DNA of 64,000 bases from positions 1 through 64,000 of the forward strand of contig NZ_PVNL01000077.1 in assembly GCF_002994635.1 (NCBI RefSeq), written 5' to 3'. How positions within the stretch are numbered: position 1 is the stretch's first letter; every line of letters starts with the position of its first letter. Positions 45,873 to 54,529 of this stretch are shown piece by piece. This DNA comes from Enhygromyxa salina (GTDB lineage Bacteria; Myxococcota_A; Polyangia; Nannocystales; Nannocystaceae). Below the pieces are notes generated by a model, which made no database searches, was not told where the DNA came from, and saw only the letters and a program-made list of their open reading frames with translations. A program made the position numbers and the translations under genes.

Positions 45873-47051
45873 ATGAGAAATTTTATCCCGCCCCACATCC
45901 TGTTCGTGCCGGCCATCTTGCTGTCATCTTGCGTACCGGATGACGAACCGGATGACGAACCGGGCGAAGTTCCGGCTCGTGGGCCGGACTTCGAAGTACG
46001 CTACCACACGAAATATTTGGACATCGCGCCAGGGTTTAGCCAGCCTGTGTGCAGGGGTTCGCTCGACGAGATGGATCGCTATATGGAAGCGGTAGCTGAT
46101 CTTTTGGGCATCGAGATACAACAGCCGACAACGGTGTTTTGGTACAATGGATTAGCGACGGGATCCTTGGCAGAACGGGCTGAAATCTGCGACTGGTGCA
46201 ACGGGAGCTGTGCCGGCTGCTACAAAGGCGTCGTTCATTCTGATTTTAGGACCCTTCGTCACGAACTAGTTCATGCGGTGGTGACGCCTGCGTGGGGGCG
46301 GAGTGTCAGGCTGTTTTCGGAAGGCATCGCGCATGGCCTCGACTGGTACTTACCGGGCACGTCGTGGGTCTATCCTTCCATGACTAATCAAGTCCTCTTG
46401 GAGATCGTTGGATCTGGCTCGTATGACAGCGGCCACTTCTCGCGGTGGTTGATTGCTCGCTTCGGTCCGGGGAAGTTTAGCGAATTGTTCGAGCCGCGGC
46501 TGGACCAGCACGCGACCAAGGAACAGGTGCTCGATGCCGTCGAAGACATCTACGGTTTGACGTTCGCGGAGCTCGAAGCCGAATACGCAGCAACCGCCGC
46601 GATCACCTATCCACTCCCGGGTCTGTGCGAAGGGCTCATGGAGCTGCCCCTCAACGGCGACAGGTGGGAGCTCAACCTCACCGCGGACTGTGATGCGCCA
46701 CACACCTTCGGGCCGAGCGGTGACGGGACGAATTTCGTCGCCTTCACAATCGACGTCCCCGTCGAGTTCGACGGTGTGCCAATCGCCGCGTGGATTCCGT
46801 CGGACATGTCAGCCGCGGTAGCGCCCTGCCTCGATGAGCCGCTCTATGGCGTCGATTTTGACACAGTACGCAGCACTACGATGAACAACAACGGACCCAC
46901 GACGTTTCGCAGGACGGGCAAACATCGAGTCGAGCTTCCGGTGGTCGACGCTGGTGACGTCTACATGCGCCTGTGCCCCGCAAACGACAAATTCCCAGGC
47001 TCATATCCCACCGACAAGTCCGTGGACCCCGAGAACTGCGTCGGTGATTGA
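45873..47051 (+). CDS. Atypical-composition lipoprotein with zincin motif
   Basis: MRNFIPPHIL leads to the lipobox ILLSSC (Cys20); the product has 392 residues. An acidic DDEPDDEPGE linker precedes a domain with RHELVHAVV (H130, E131, H134) and LFSEGIAHGLDW (E150), the ligand layout of a gluzincin. A C-terminal beta domain (~250-390) with FDGVPIAAWIP and HRVELPVVDAGDVYMRLCP looks like a PPC-type domain. Its GC is visibly lower and its codon choice more relaxed (GAT, AAA, TTT) than in all neighbours, suggesting recent acquisition. It is convergent with 47058. Confidence 0.85.
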   Translation: MRNFIPPHILFVPAILLSSCVPDDEPDDEPGEVPARGPDFEVRYHTKYLDIAPGFSQPVCRGSLDEMDRYMEAVADLLGIEIQQPTTVFWYNGLATGSLAERAEICDWCNGSCAGCYKGVVHSDFRTLRHELVHAVVTPAWGRSVRLFSEGIAHGLDWYLPGTSWVYPSMTNQVLLEIVGSGSYDSGHFSRWLIARFGPGKFSELFEPRLDQHATKEQVLDAVEDIYGLTFAELEAEYAATAAITYPLPGLCEGLMELPLNGDRWELNLTADCDAPHTFGPSGDGTNFVAFTIDVPVEFDGVPIAAWIPSDMSAAVAPCLDEPLYGVDFDTVRSTTMNNNGPTTFRRTGKHRVELPVVDAGDVYMRLCPANDKFPGSYPTDKSVDPENCVGD

Positions 47052-47057
47052 CGGTCG

Positions 47058-47753
47058 CTACCAGAGCGCGGCGGGCTGGGTGAGCAGGGGGTCCCAGAAG
47101 GTCGACCCATCGTCGGCGACGAACAGCGTGGGGTCGTCACCGTCGACGCAGGGCAGCCGGACCGGGATCGTGTACTCGACCTGATTGATCTCGTAGGTGA
47201 GCTCGAACGACTGCTGGGTGCCGAACAGCAAGGGTTGCCCACAGATCGCGGGCCCCGGGTGAAACGCGAGCCTGATCGGCGTCAAGGTGCCCGAGCCGCT
47301 GCCAGTGGCGAAGCTGCCGCCGCTGCGGATCCGGCCTAAAAAGTTGGTGTTGGGACCGCAGTTGACCTGCTCTGCGGCGCAGATCGTCATCGCGTAGCAG
47401 TCCATGGGGAACGCGTCGAACTCGGGCGCGCCGGTCATGTCGACGTCCGCGATCGAGTGGACCGCGACGGGGACGTAGGGCCCCTCGTAGTCCTCGAGGA
47501 CGCACGCCTCGGGGTCGCCATCGCCGTCACCGTCACCGTCACCGTCACCGTCGCCTGAGTCGCCGTCGCCCGGCGAGTCGCCCGAGTCGGCGTCGCCCGA
47601 GTCGGCGTCGCCCGAGTCGCCGTCGCCTGAGTCGCCGTCGCCTGGCTCACCCGAGGTCGACTCGTCGCCAGCTGTCGCTGGGTCGTCGAACGCGGGGTTC
47701 GGCAGCGTGCAGCCGGTCACCAAGACACACGCGAGTGACAGTCGACGTCGCAC
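47058..47753 (-). CDS. Acidic-linker lipoprotein
   Basis: The GTG at 47753 gives MRRRLSLACVLVTGC (lipobox Cys15), 231 residues. A TATGAT lies 6 nt upstream of the start, supporting it over the long frame to 47957. A ~60-residue GDGDSGDGDSGDAD linker is encoded by GGCGAC-type repeats (~47515-47650). The mature ~140-residue domain is beta-rich with Cys pairs (DCYAMTICAAEQVNCG). Unknown function. A decayed copy lies 1.5 kb away at 45250-45498. Confidence 0.87.
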   Translation of the reverse strand: MRRRLSLACVLVTGCTLPNPAFDDPATAGDESTSGEPGDGDSGDGDSGDADSGDADSGDSPGDGDSGDGDGDGDGDGDGDPEACVLEDYEGPYVPVAVHSIADVDMTGAPEFDAFPMDCYAMTICAAEQVNCGPNTNFLGRIRSGGSFATGSGSGTLTPIRLAFHPGPAICGQPLLFGTQQSFELTYEINQVEYTIPVRLPCVDGDDPTLFVADDGSTFWDPLLTQPAALW

Positions 47754-47759
47754 GCGGGC

Positions 47760-47765
47760 ATCATA
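47760..47765 (-). promoter_or_regulatory. -10 box (TATGAT), leaderless-type
   Basis: TATGAT on the minus strand ends 6 nt before the GTG at 47753. The equivalent position in the decayed copy has become TACGCC. Confidence 0.5.
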
Positions 47766-47811
47766 CGCGACGAGCGCGAGTCGCGAGCAGAGTTTTGAGC
47801 CTGCAGCGGCG

Positions 47812-48768
47812 CTAAATCGGAATGCTGCGGCGCGGGCGGCCACCCTTGGCACCGCGGACCCGCTCGAGCACCGCGCTGATCTCGTAGATGGTCTGGGTCT
47901 GCTCGAGCGCGTCGAGGTACAGGACGCGTTGCGCGAGCGGCCCAAGCTCGAACGCAAACATCAGGTTCATCAGCGGGTTGATGAACAGCTCGCTGCCGCG
48001 GGTGCGGGCGGTCCGATGGTGGTCACCAAACTCACCGTCGATGGCGCTGAGGATCGAGAGGTTGACGATGCTGGGGCGCGTTGGCGTCGCTGCGCAAACG
48101 TACTCACACGCCTCGCGGTAGCGCTCGACCTCAGGCATGCCACGCAGCAGCGGGAACACTCCGAGGTAGCCGCCGGCCTGGTCGATCGCGGCGATCGCCT
48201 CGAGCACGTCGACGTGGGCGACCCCATGGAAGCTGTCGACGCCAAAGCCAACGCTGACCAGCAATCGCGTCGGCGCCAGCGCGCTGTCGATGCCGTGGAC
48301 CGCGGCGATCGTCGACATGTCCTCGGCCGGCGTGCCCAGCCCGCACTCGTCGCCGCGCATGAGGCTGTCGGTCCCGCCGTCGATCAGCACGATCGCGTCG
48401 GCGCGGGTCTGCGCGAGCACGAGCTCGTAGGCGCGGCGCAGCGGCTGCACGCCCGACTTGGCGAACGACCAGATCGGGACATCTTCGCCGAGCTCGCTGG
48501 CGAACCACTCGCTGAGACAGCGCTCGGGAAAGTAGTGTGGGCTGCCCTCGGTCGTGGGCTCGACCTTGTACACGGGGCAAGGGTCGTCATCTCGAAGCGG
48601 AAGGCGCGAGAAGCTGAGGTTGGCGAGGTGGACCTCGCACCCGCGCCGCCGCAGCGCGAAGTACAGCGGCAGCCCGCAGAAGATGTCGAACCCTCCGCCC
48701 GCGCCCGCGAGCAGGACGCGCTTGCAGTCGCGCAGGCGATCGAAGAAGGGCATGGCGTCGAGCTGCAT
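47812..48768 (-). CDS. DUF1152-family protein
   Basis: The product is 318 residues, cytosolic. The N-terminal VLLAGAGGGFDIFCGLPLYFALRRRG resembles a nucleotide-binding GxGGGxD loop. Further DUF1152 features are DAIVLIDGGTDSLMRGDE and DSFHGVAHVDVLEAIAAID. Archaeal and bacterial members are uncharacterised. It stands alone and is divergent from 48914. Confidence 0.87.
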   Translation of the reverse strand: MQLDAMPFFDRLRDCKRVLLAGAGGGFDIFCGLPLYFALRRRGCEVHLANLSFSRLPLRDDDPCPVYKVEPTTEGSPHYFPERCLSEWFASELGEDVPIWSFAKSGVQPLRRAYELVLAQTRADAIVLIDGGTDSLMRGDECGLGTPAEDMSTIAAVHGIDSALAPTRLLVSVGFGVDSFHGVAHVDVLEAIAAIDQAGGYLGVFPLLRGMPEVERYREACEYVCAATPTRPSIVNLSILSAIDGEFGDHHRTARTRGSELFINPLMNLMFAFELGPLAQRVLYLDALEQTQTIYEISAVLERVRGAKGGRPRRSIPI

Positions 48769-48902
48769 GGGCTGAGTCTATTGGAGAATCCGTGCGGAGC
48801 GGCTCGCGTCACTGGCGCGACGCTGGGGCCTCGCGCAAGCCACGTGATCGGAAAGATGCCAATCGTCGGCCCGCGTTGCTGCGCCACCGGGGCCTGGGCT
48901 GG

Positions 48903-48908
48903 TAGAGT
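48903..48908 (+). promoter_or_regulatory. -10 box (TAGAGT), leaderless-type
   Basis: TAGAGT ends 5 nt before the ATG at 48914. Confidence 0.4.
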
Positions 48909-48913
48909 CAGCC

Positions 48914-50569
48914 ATGCGCCGCGCTTCTCTTCTTGCATGTATGTCAATCTCGCTTGCCGCGTGTACGTCATCCGATGGGCTGGCGGAGTCGGACACCGGG
49001 GTTGGACCGACCACGATCGTGCCCACGACCAGCGACTCGACCAGCGGTCCCGACGACGGCGCGAGCGGGCCTGACTCCGGCACGACGGGCGACGGCGACG
49101 GCGATGGCGACTCGGGGGACGGCGATGATGATCCGACCGGCGGCGGCACCGGCCCCAAGTTCGATCTCATGCCAGTGCCCGACGGTAGCGGCGACACGGG
49201 CGGGGGCTTCATGGGGATCCCCGAAGACTGCAACACCGCCGCCCAGGTCGAGAGCGCGGTCGGGTGCCTGTTCTTCGGCCTGGATCTCGACAACCTCTCG
49301 TCCGGCGAGACCTCGCAATACGGGATCATCGTGTCGAACGTGCAAGAGGATCAGGTCGCCACCGCCTACGTCGAGCAGAAGGTGGGCGGCAACTGGAACA
49401 TGATCGCCGGGCCCCAGGCCATCCAGCCCCTCGACTCGTTCCCGTTCTTCCTGCCCGACAACCACCAAGAGGGGAGCGGGCTCAAGGTCGGTGGCACGTA
49501 TCGTGTGACCACCGACGTGCCCACGGTGGCCTACCAGTTCAACCCATACGACGGGAACAACTCGTACACGACTGACGCCTCATTGCTGTATCCGGTCGCG
49601 AGCTGGGACTACATCTACGACATCGTTGGCTATCACGTGACGATTAGCTATGGCAGCTACATCAACGTGGTCGGGGCCGTCGACGGCACCCAGCTCGAGG
49701 TCACCGTCGCCAACCCAACCGTGGCTGGGGCCGGGATCCCGGCCGGGCAGCCCAACGTGCCCTTCATCATCCAGCTCGACGAGGGCGACGTCGCCCAGAT
49801 CGCAACCGAGGGCGCCAACAACAGCATGACCGGCACCCGGCTGCTGACCGACGAGGATCACCCGGTCGGGGTGTTCACCGGGACCGAGTGCACCAACACG
49901 GGGCAGGGCGCCTGCGATCACATGGAAGAGATGCTGACTGGCCTGCGCCTGTGGGGCACGCAGTTCGTGGCCTCGCGCATGCCGATCCGCCAAGTCAACG
50001 ATCCCGAGGCCACGATCTGGCAGATCTACGCGTCGGAGGACGACACCACCATCACGATCGACGCGAGCGTCGAGGTCACCGGGCTCCCGCCGGGCCCGAT
50101 CGTGCTCGACGCAGGTGAAAAGGTCGAGTTCCCGGCGACCGGCTCAATTGCCAATCCGGGTGACTTCTTTGTTGATGCCGACAAGCCGATCGCCGTCATG
50201 TCGTACTTGATCGGGATCAACTCCGGCGACGGCGACCCGGCGATGGTGCAGATGAGCCCGGTCGAGCAGTACTTGCCGCGCTATGTGGTGTTGGTCCCAG
50301 CGACGTGGGTCAATGACTATCTGGTGATCACGCGGCTCGAGGGCGCGCAGGTCGAGGTCGACGGGGTCGTCGTTCCAGACATGGAGTTCATCCCGGTCGG
50401 GAACGGGGACTATGAGGTCGCGCGGCTGCTGACGCCCGATGGCGTGCACGCCGTCGACGGGCTCGGGGACCCGGTTAGCGTGACCGTGGTCGGGTTCGAC
50501 TCGTACGATAGCTACGCGTACCTCGGCGGGGTCGGGACCTCGGTGATCAACCCGAGTCCTCAGGGGTAA
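48914..50569 (+). CDS. IgGFc-binding-like lipoprotein
   Basis: MRRASLLACMSISLAAC shows a lipobox (Cys17); the product is 551 residues. A Thr/Ser/Asp/Gly linker (~20-90) is followed by a large beta domain matching the IgGFc-binding N-terminal family: YGIIVSNVQ, FFLPDNHQ, YRVTTDVPTVAYQFNP, HPVGVFTGTECTNTGQGACDHMEEML, PIAVMSYLIG, YVVLVPATWVNDYLVI. In bacteria this domain is found on surface proteins, where it probably binds glycoprotein or polysaccharide. Confidence 0.92.
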   Translation: MRRASLLACMSISLAACTSSDGLAESDTGVGPTTIVPTTSDSTSGPDDGASGPDSGTTGDGDGDGDSGDGDDDPTGGGTGPKFDLMPVPDGSGDTGGGFMGIPEDCNTAAQVESAVGCLFFGLDLDNLSSGETSQYGIIVSNVQEDQVATAYVEQKVGGNWNMIAGPQAIQPLDSFPFFLPDNHQEGSGLKVGGTYRVTTDVPTVAYQFNPYDGNNSYTTDASLLYPVASWDYIYDIVGYHVTISYGSYINVVGAVDGTQLEVTVANPTVAGAGIPAGQPNVPFIIQLDEGDVAQIATEGANNSMTGTRLLTDEDHPVGVFTGTECTNTGQGACDHMEEMLTGLRLWGTQFVASRMPIRQVNDPEATIWQIYASEDDTTITIDASVEVTGLPPGPIVLDAGEKVEFPATGSIANPGDFFVDADKPIAVMSYLIGINSGDGDPAMVQMSPVEQYLPRYVVLVPATWVNDYLVITRLEGAQVEVDGVVVPDMEFIPVGNGDYEVARLLTPDGVHAVDGLGDPVSVTVVGFDSYDSYAYLGGVGTSVINPSPQG

Positions 50570-50576
50570 CCTGCGC

Positions 50577-51062
50577 CTACGCGCAGGCGCCAGTGATCTC
50601 GCCGGGTGACTCGCAGATCATCACGTTCTCCGGCACGCAGCCACTCGAGGTCCACACCGCGTCCTCGCTGCACAGGATGTTGGGCAGCATCGGACACAGG
50701 TCGCCCGCGAACACGCAGCCGATGTACGTCTTCTCGCTCTGCGTGCAGTAGCTGCCCTCGCCATCCTCGACCACGGGGTTGCCAAAGATGGCGCCGCAGC
50801 CCGCTTCAGCCATGCAGGCTGCCTGGGTCTCGTGCACGGCGCAGCCCATCAGCTCGCCCGTGGTCTCGGACTCGCTGGTGTCGCCGTCGCCCTCGTGCTT
50901 GCCGCCGCTCTCGCCGTCGCCGTCGCCGTCACCGTCACCGTCACCTTCAGTGCTGGCGGCCTGCTCGTCGCTGCCGTCGTCACCCTCGTCACACGCGGGA
51001 GCGACGAGCAGCGCCATGCTCGAGATCCAAAGGGTCGTTAATCGCCGTGCTCGCTTGGTCAT
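50577..51062 (-). CDS. Cys-containing acidic-linker lipoprotein
   Basis: ATG 51062 gives MTKRARRLTTLW and lipobox VAPAC (Cys24); 161 residues. After a GDGDGDGDGE linker the mature ~85 residues carry ten Cys (MGCAVHETQAACMAEAGCGAIFG, IGCVFAGDLCP). This compact Cys-rich domain has the look of other myxobacterial surface modules. Unknown function. It is convergent with the IgGFc-binding-like gene, 7 bp apart. Confidence 0.82.
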   Translation of the reverse strand: MTKRARRLTTLWISSMALLVAPACDEGDDGSDEQAASTEGDGDGDGDGDGESGGKHEGDGDTSESETTGELMGCAVHETQAACMAEAGCGAIFGNPVVEDGEGSYCTQSEKTYIGCVFAGDLCPMLPNILCSEDAVWTSSGCVPENVMICESPGEITGACA

Positions 51063-51185
51063 CACGAACACTTGGTCCCGCCGCTGGGTGTGCTTGCTTC
51101 GCGGTCCGGTCGAGCTGGCTGTGAGCTGCAGCAGCCAACCCGATGAAACCGACACACCCGCGGGCGGGTCGCACAGATCGCCGCG

Positions 51186-52004
51186 CTAATTCGCGTCCAC
51201 GATCAGCATCTGATACCAGCTCGCGGGCACGTCCGTGCAGATCATGTTCGGGTGCTGCGTCAGGTTCTGTGCGCCGGTCAGCCAGACATTGGCGCCCGGC
51301 TCACCCTGAATGTTGCCGTAGTCACCGTCAAAGACGATCTGCGTGGGCTCGCCCATGCTGTCAAAGGTCAGCGCGAGGCGGTCGATCATGCCGCACTCGG
51401 TGTCGACCGGGGCGCAATTTGCAGACGCCGCGCTCACGCCAAACGGCAGCTCGAAGGTCCCGGCGTCGTCGGGGGTCAAGCTGTCGCCGTCGACCAAGGT
51501 GAGCACGTGGCCGTAGCCCTCGAGGTCCAGGCGCAGGTACAGATTGGACCAAAACGGTGTCTCCACTGTGTAGCGGACCCGAACGATGTCGTCTTGGGCC
51601 AGCGGAACGGAGAGCCCCGGCTCGGCGGTGATCTGGATCAACATCGGATCCTCGCTGTTGGGGCAGTCGAGCTCGAGCGACAGATCGTCCACGTTGTCGA
51701 TCATCGCAACGGTGCAGGTCCAGTCGATCTTGGTGTCAAACGGTGGCAGCGAGAGGTTGAAGTTGGCCGGGCCGTAGCTGAACTCCACGGCGCCATCGGG
51801 GGGCGGGCAGGTGGCATCGCCGTCACCCGTGGGGTCGCCGTCACCGTCACCAATGGGGTCGGGGTCGACGTCGCCTGTCGAGTCGCCGTCGTCCGTCTCA
51901 CCGGTCTCGCCGATGTTCTTGTCGTCTAGATCACAGCCGGGCGCGGTCAGGGACAGAGCGGTCGCGCCGACCAGGATGAGTAGTTTCTGCAAGTTGTCGT
52001 TCAT
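51186..52004 (-). CDS. Acidic-linker lipoprotein with beta-sandwich domain
   Basis: ATG 52004 gives MNDNLQKLLILVGATALSLTAPGC (lipobox Cys24); 272 residues. A GDGDGDPTGDGD-type linker follows. The ~210-residue mature domain is beta-rich with Cys pairs (WTCTVAMIDNV, LELDCPNSE, SANCAPVDTECG). Unknown function; probably surface-exposed. The longer upstream frame lacks a signal peptide and is rejected. Confidence 0.85.
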   Translation of the reverse strand: MNDNLQKLLILVGATALSLTAPGCDLDDKNIGETGETDDGDSTGDVDPDPIGDGDGDPTGDGDATCPPPDGAVEFSYGPANFNLSLPPFDTKIDWTCTVAMIDNVDDLSLELDCPNSEDPMLIQITAEPGLSVPLAQDDIVRVRYTVETPFWSNLYLRLDLEGYGHVLTLVDGDSLTPDDAGTFELPFGVSAASANCAPVDTECGMIDRLALTFDSMGEPTQIVFDGDYGNIQGEPGANVWLTGAQNLTQHPNMICTDVPASWYQMLIVDAN

Positions 52005-52035
52005 GCGGTTAGTGACCCGTGCACCGGGTTCAACC

Positions 52036-52827
52036 TCAGCGGTGGCCGGCCACCTCGGGTTCCGTGGTTGGCAACGAAAATTTGTTGCGACACGCAGACT
52101 CGACCCGTTGGACGAGCAGCTTGCCGGGCGAGCCGGCCACGAACCGCTCGCCGGCTCGTTGCGCCTCGTCAAACCGGTCGAGCTCGCACAGCGCGATGAC
52201 CCGCAGGCCCTCGCGCTCGTTGGCCAGCTCGCCGTTCGGGAATTGCTCGGCGTGTTGGTCGAGCAGCGCGAGAGCCTGGGCCGCGGGCGCGTTGCGTGCC
52301 GCGCGGATCAGCTGCAGCTCGGCGGCGAGCGTGGCGGAGGCGCTCGAGCTGGTCGAGGTCGGGGAGGGCGTGCGGGCGCTGGAGGGCTGCGAGGTGGACG
52401 GAGACGGCTCGACTACCTCGGGAGGTTCTGGGGGCGCGCTCGAGTCCACGGCTTCGTTCGCGACCAGCTCAGACTCCTGGCTCACCCCCTCCGCGGGGTC
52501 TGGCTCCAAACTCGCGCTGACGATCGGCGCTCGCTCGGTCCGAGCACCCCGCACAACCTTCCCGACCAGCGCGACGCCGCCGAGCCCCACCGTGGTCAGA
52601 CCGATGACGGCCGCGACGATCTTGATCGCGTGAACGACCTGACCGCCGCCCGCGAGCGCGGGCCCGGAGCCCGGCTCGGCGCCACTCAGACCACCGTCGG
52701 GCGGACCGCCAAGCGCAGCGTGAAACTGGGCCAGCATGTGATCTTCGACGCCAGCGGGCGGGCTGTGGCTCCCTTGCCTGAGGCTGCGCCCGATCGAGGC
52801 GTGGATCCGCGGATCGAGTTCGGTCAT
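52036..52827 (-). CDS. Putative membrane anti-sigma partner
   Basis: The protein is 263 residues. The N-terminal ~60 residues are cytoplasmic without a zinc (HxxxCxxC) motif. One TM helix follows (IKIVAAVIGLTTVGLGGVALVG, ~68-89), then a Pro/Ser/Thr linker and a ~90-residue helical C-terminal domain with TPR-like spacing (AQALALLDQHAEQFPNGELANEREGLRVIALCELDRFDEAQRAGERFV). Its ATG overlaps the stop of the ECF sigma gene (ATGA). That coupling is the usual mark of an anti-sigma factor, though the sequence is not a recognised family. Confidence 0.82.
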   Translation of the reverse strand: MTELDPRIHASIGRSLRQGSHSPPAGVEDHMLAQFHAALGGPPDGGLSGAEPGSGPALAGGGQVVHAIKIVAAVIGLTTVGLGGVALVGKVVRGARTERAPIVSASLEPDPAEGVSQESELVANEAVDSSAPPEPPEVVEPSPSTSQPSSARTPSPTSTSSSASATLAAELQLIRAARNAPAAQALALLDQHAEQFPNGELANEREGLRVIALCELDRFDEAQRAGERFVAGSPGKLLVQRVESACRNKFSLPTTEPEVAGHR

Positions 52828-53351
52828 GACGGGGACTCCTTCAGCGCCATCGCCCCGTTGACGTGGGCGCGGGCGGTTCGCAACCGCCAGTAGACGGTGT
52901 TGAGGTTGGCGTCGAGCTGCTCGGCGATCTCGGGCGCGGTCAGCCCTTCGATCTCGGACAGCACGAACACGGCGGCGAGCTTGTGATCCAGCTGCGCGAG
53001 CACGTCGGCCAGGCGGCGCAGCGTCTCGCGGTCGGCGGCCTGTTCATCGAGGGCGGCCGTCGGCGCGCGCTCGGGGATCGCCGCGAGCTTTCGCTCATGT
53101 CGGGCCGCGCCCCGCCGCCGGGTCGCCGCCACCCGGCGGGCGATCCCAAACAGCCACGAGCGGATCGACTGCTGCGGATCCCAGGCGTGCCAGCGGCGGT
53201 GAACGACCATGAACACGTCCTGGACCGCGTCCTCGATCGCCTCGGGGCCGACGCCGTGATAGCGAAGCACCCGCCACACGAACCCCATCTCGCGCCGATA
53301 CACGAGGTCAAACTCGTCGCTCGAAGCGCGCGCGAGGCTGGGCGAGGTCAT
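52824..53351 (-). CDS. ECF sigma factor
   Basis: ATG 53351 gives MTSPSLARASSDEFD, 175 residues. Region 2 is seen as FDLVYRREMGFVWRVLRY ... DAVQDVFMVVHRRWHAWDP and SWLFGIARRVA. Region 4 is seen as LPEIEG-type VFVLSEIEGLTAPEIAEQLDANLNTVYWRLRTARAHV. The size is normal for ECF sigma factors. It is co-translated with the membrane protein downstream. The beta-barrel-like gene 46 bp upstream may be part of the same unit. The frame upstream of 53351 is rejected. Confidence 0.93.
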   Translation of the reverse strand: MTSPSLARASSDEFDLVYRREMGFVWRVLRYHGVGPEAIEDAVQDVFMVVHRRWHAWDPQQSIRSWLFGIARRVAATRRRGAARHERKLAAIPERAPTAALDEQAADRETLRRLADVLAQLDHKLAAVFVLSEIEGLTAPEIAEQLDANLNTVYWRLRTARAHVNGAMALKESPS

Positions 53352-53397
53352 CCGATCCACAGCGATTGCCGGCAGCGGCGGTTTCCGTGGTGGCCGG

Positions 53398-54465
53398 TCA
53401 CGGTAGTCGGATCTCGACGCCCGCGAGCGCGCGGATGCCCACTGGCGCAGTGTCGAGGGCCGTTTGGTTGTCGAGCGCGAAGCCCCCGAACACAAACGGG
53501 ATCAGCGCCTGGACCTCGAGGCCGAGCGCGACTCGCTCGGTCGGCGCCCAGCTCAGGCCCGGGCCGAGCACGACCTCGACGATCGGCTGCGTCGCCATCT
53601 CGGGGTTCTGAATCGGCTCGAGCGCGCGGGCCCGCACGGCCCCGGCCTCGATCCCGGCGCACAGGGGAAACTCGACGGGGCCGGCGTGGAACAGGTTGCA
53701 GCCCAGGGCGCCGACCGTGAAGCCGTCGACGCGAGCGCGACCCCGGTCATTGAGAGGGGGCCGAAGCGGCGGCAGCCAGGCGCCGCGCAGCTCGACCCGC
53801 CAGCGCTGGCCGATCACCGCCAGCCGGCCCATGACGGTGGCCGACCCAGCTTGCATCGGACCGTAGCCGCCGCCAGCGAGGGCCGCGATGCCGAACCGGA
53901 CGCGGCCGCTTTGCTCGGGCGGGCGGTCTGCTCGGGCGTCGCTGATCACCAGCGTGCCGGGGTCCCACTCGTCTTCAACCGCGACGGCGGGCGCGTCTGG
54001 GCCTTCGCTGCGAGCCGGCAGGGGCGGCGCTGGCTCGAATTGTGGTTCCGGCTCCGGTTTGGGTCGTGGTTCGGGCGCGTGTGCCTCTTCATTGATCCGC
54101 GCCGCGACGGCGACCGGATCGATCGCGACGGCCAGCACCAGGGCCGTCGCGTCGATCGCCACCGCGCAGCTCTCGGCCACGAAGGTCCGGCGCTCGACAC
54201 CGAGCGGGCCGTCGAGCTCGAGCCGCACCGACCACTGCCGTCGTGGATCCCGCTCGATGATCACCGTCGCGGTCACGAGCGCCGACGTCTCGGCGCGCGC
54301 GACCGACAGCTCGGGCGCGAGCACCTCGAGCCGCTCGATCATGCGCTGTCCACCCTGACACTCTGGCGCCCCCGCCCACCGAACCTGCAGGTCGTGGGCA
54401 GCCGGGGCGCTGGCCAGCAGCGCGGCGACCAAGAGCTTCGTGATCACGCACTCGCGCGGTAGCAC
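53398..54465 (-). CDS. Exported protein with C-terminal barrel-like domain
   Basis: The GTG at 54465 follows a CAAGAT box by 5 nt; GTG 54447 is an alternative. A signal peptide (KLLVAALLASAPAAHD) is followed by an N-terminal domain (~25-115) with a Cys pair, then a Pro/Glu-rich linker (PRPKPEPEPQFEPAPPLP), and from ~190 a run of alternating strands (RFGIAALAGGGYGP, RWRVELRGAWLPP, VEVVLGPGLSWAPTERVALGLEVQA). This is the pattern of an outer-membrane beta-barrel. It lies upstream of the ECF sigma gene and is probably cotranscribed. Confidence 0.83.
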   Translation of the reverse strand: MLPRECVITKLLVAALLASAPAAHDLQVRWAGAPECQGGQRMIERLEVLAPELSVARAETSALVTATVIIERDPRRQWSVRLELDGPLGVERRTFVAESCAVAIDATALVLAVAIDPVAVAARINEEAHAPEPRPKPEPEPQFEPAPPLPARSEGPDAPAVAVEDEWDPGTLVISDARADRPPEQSGRVRFGIAALAGGGYGPMQAGSATVMGRLAVIGQRWRVELRGAWLPPLRPPLNDRGRARVDGFTVGALGCNLFHAGPVEFPLCAGIEAGAVRARALEPIQNPEMATQPIVEVVLGPGLSWAPTERVALGLEVQALIPFVFGGFALDNQTALDTAPVGIRALAGVEIRLP

Positions 54466-54529
54466 GCGGGATCTTGCGGATCAAGATCGCAGGCGCGGTC
54501 GCAGGCGCCCGGCCAACTGGCCGTCCGGC

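Noticed and set aside
45501..45896. 131-codon minus-strand frame
   Set aside because: Runs through the promoter and start of the 45873 gene and has no start context.
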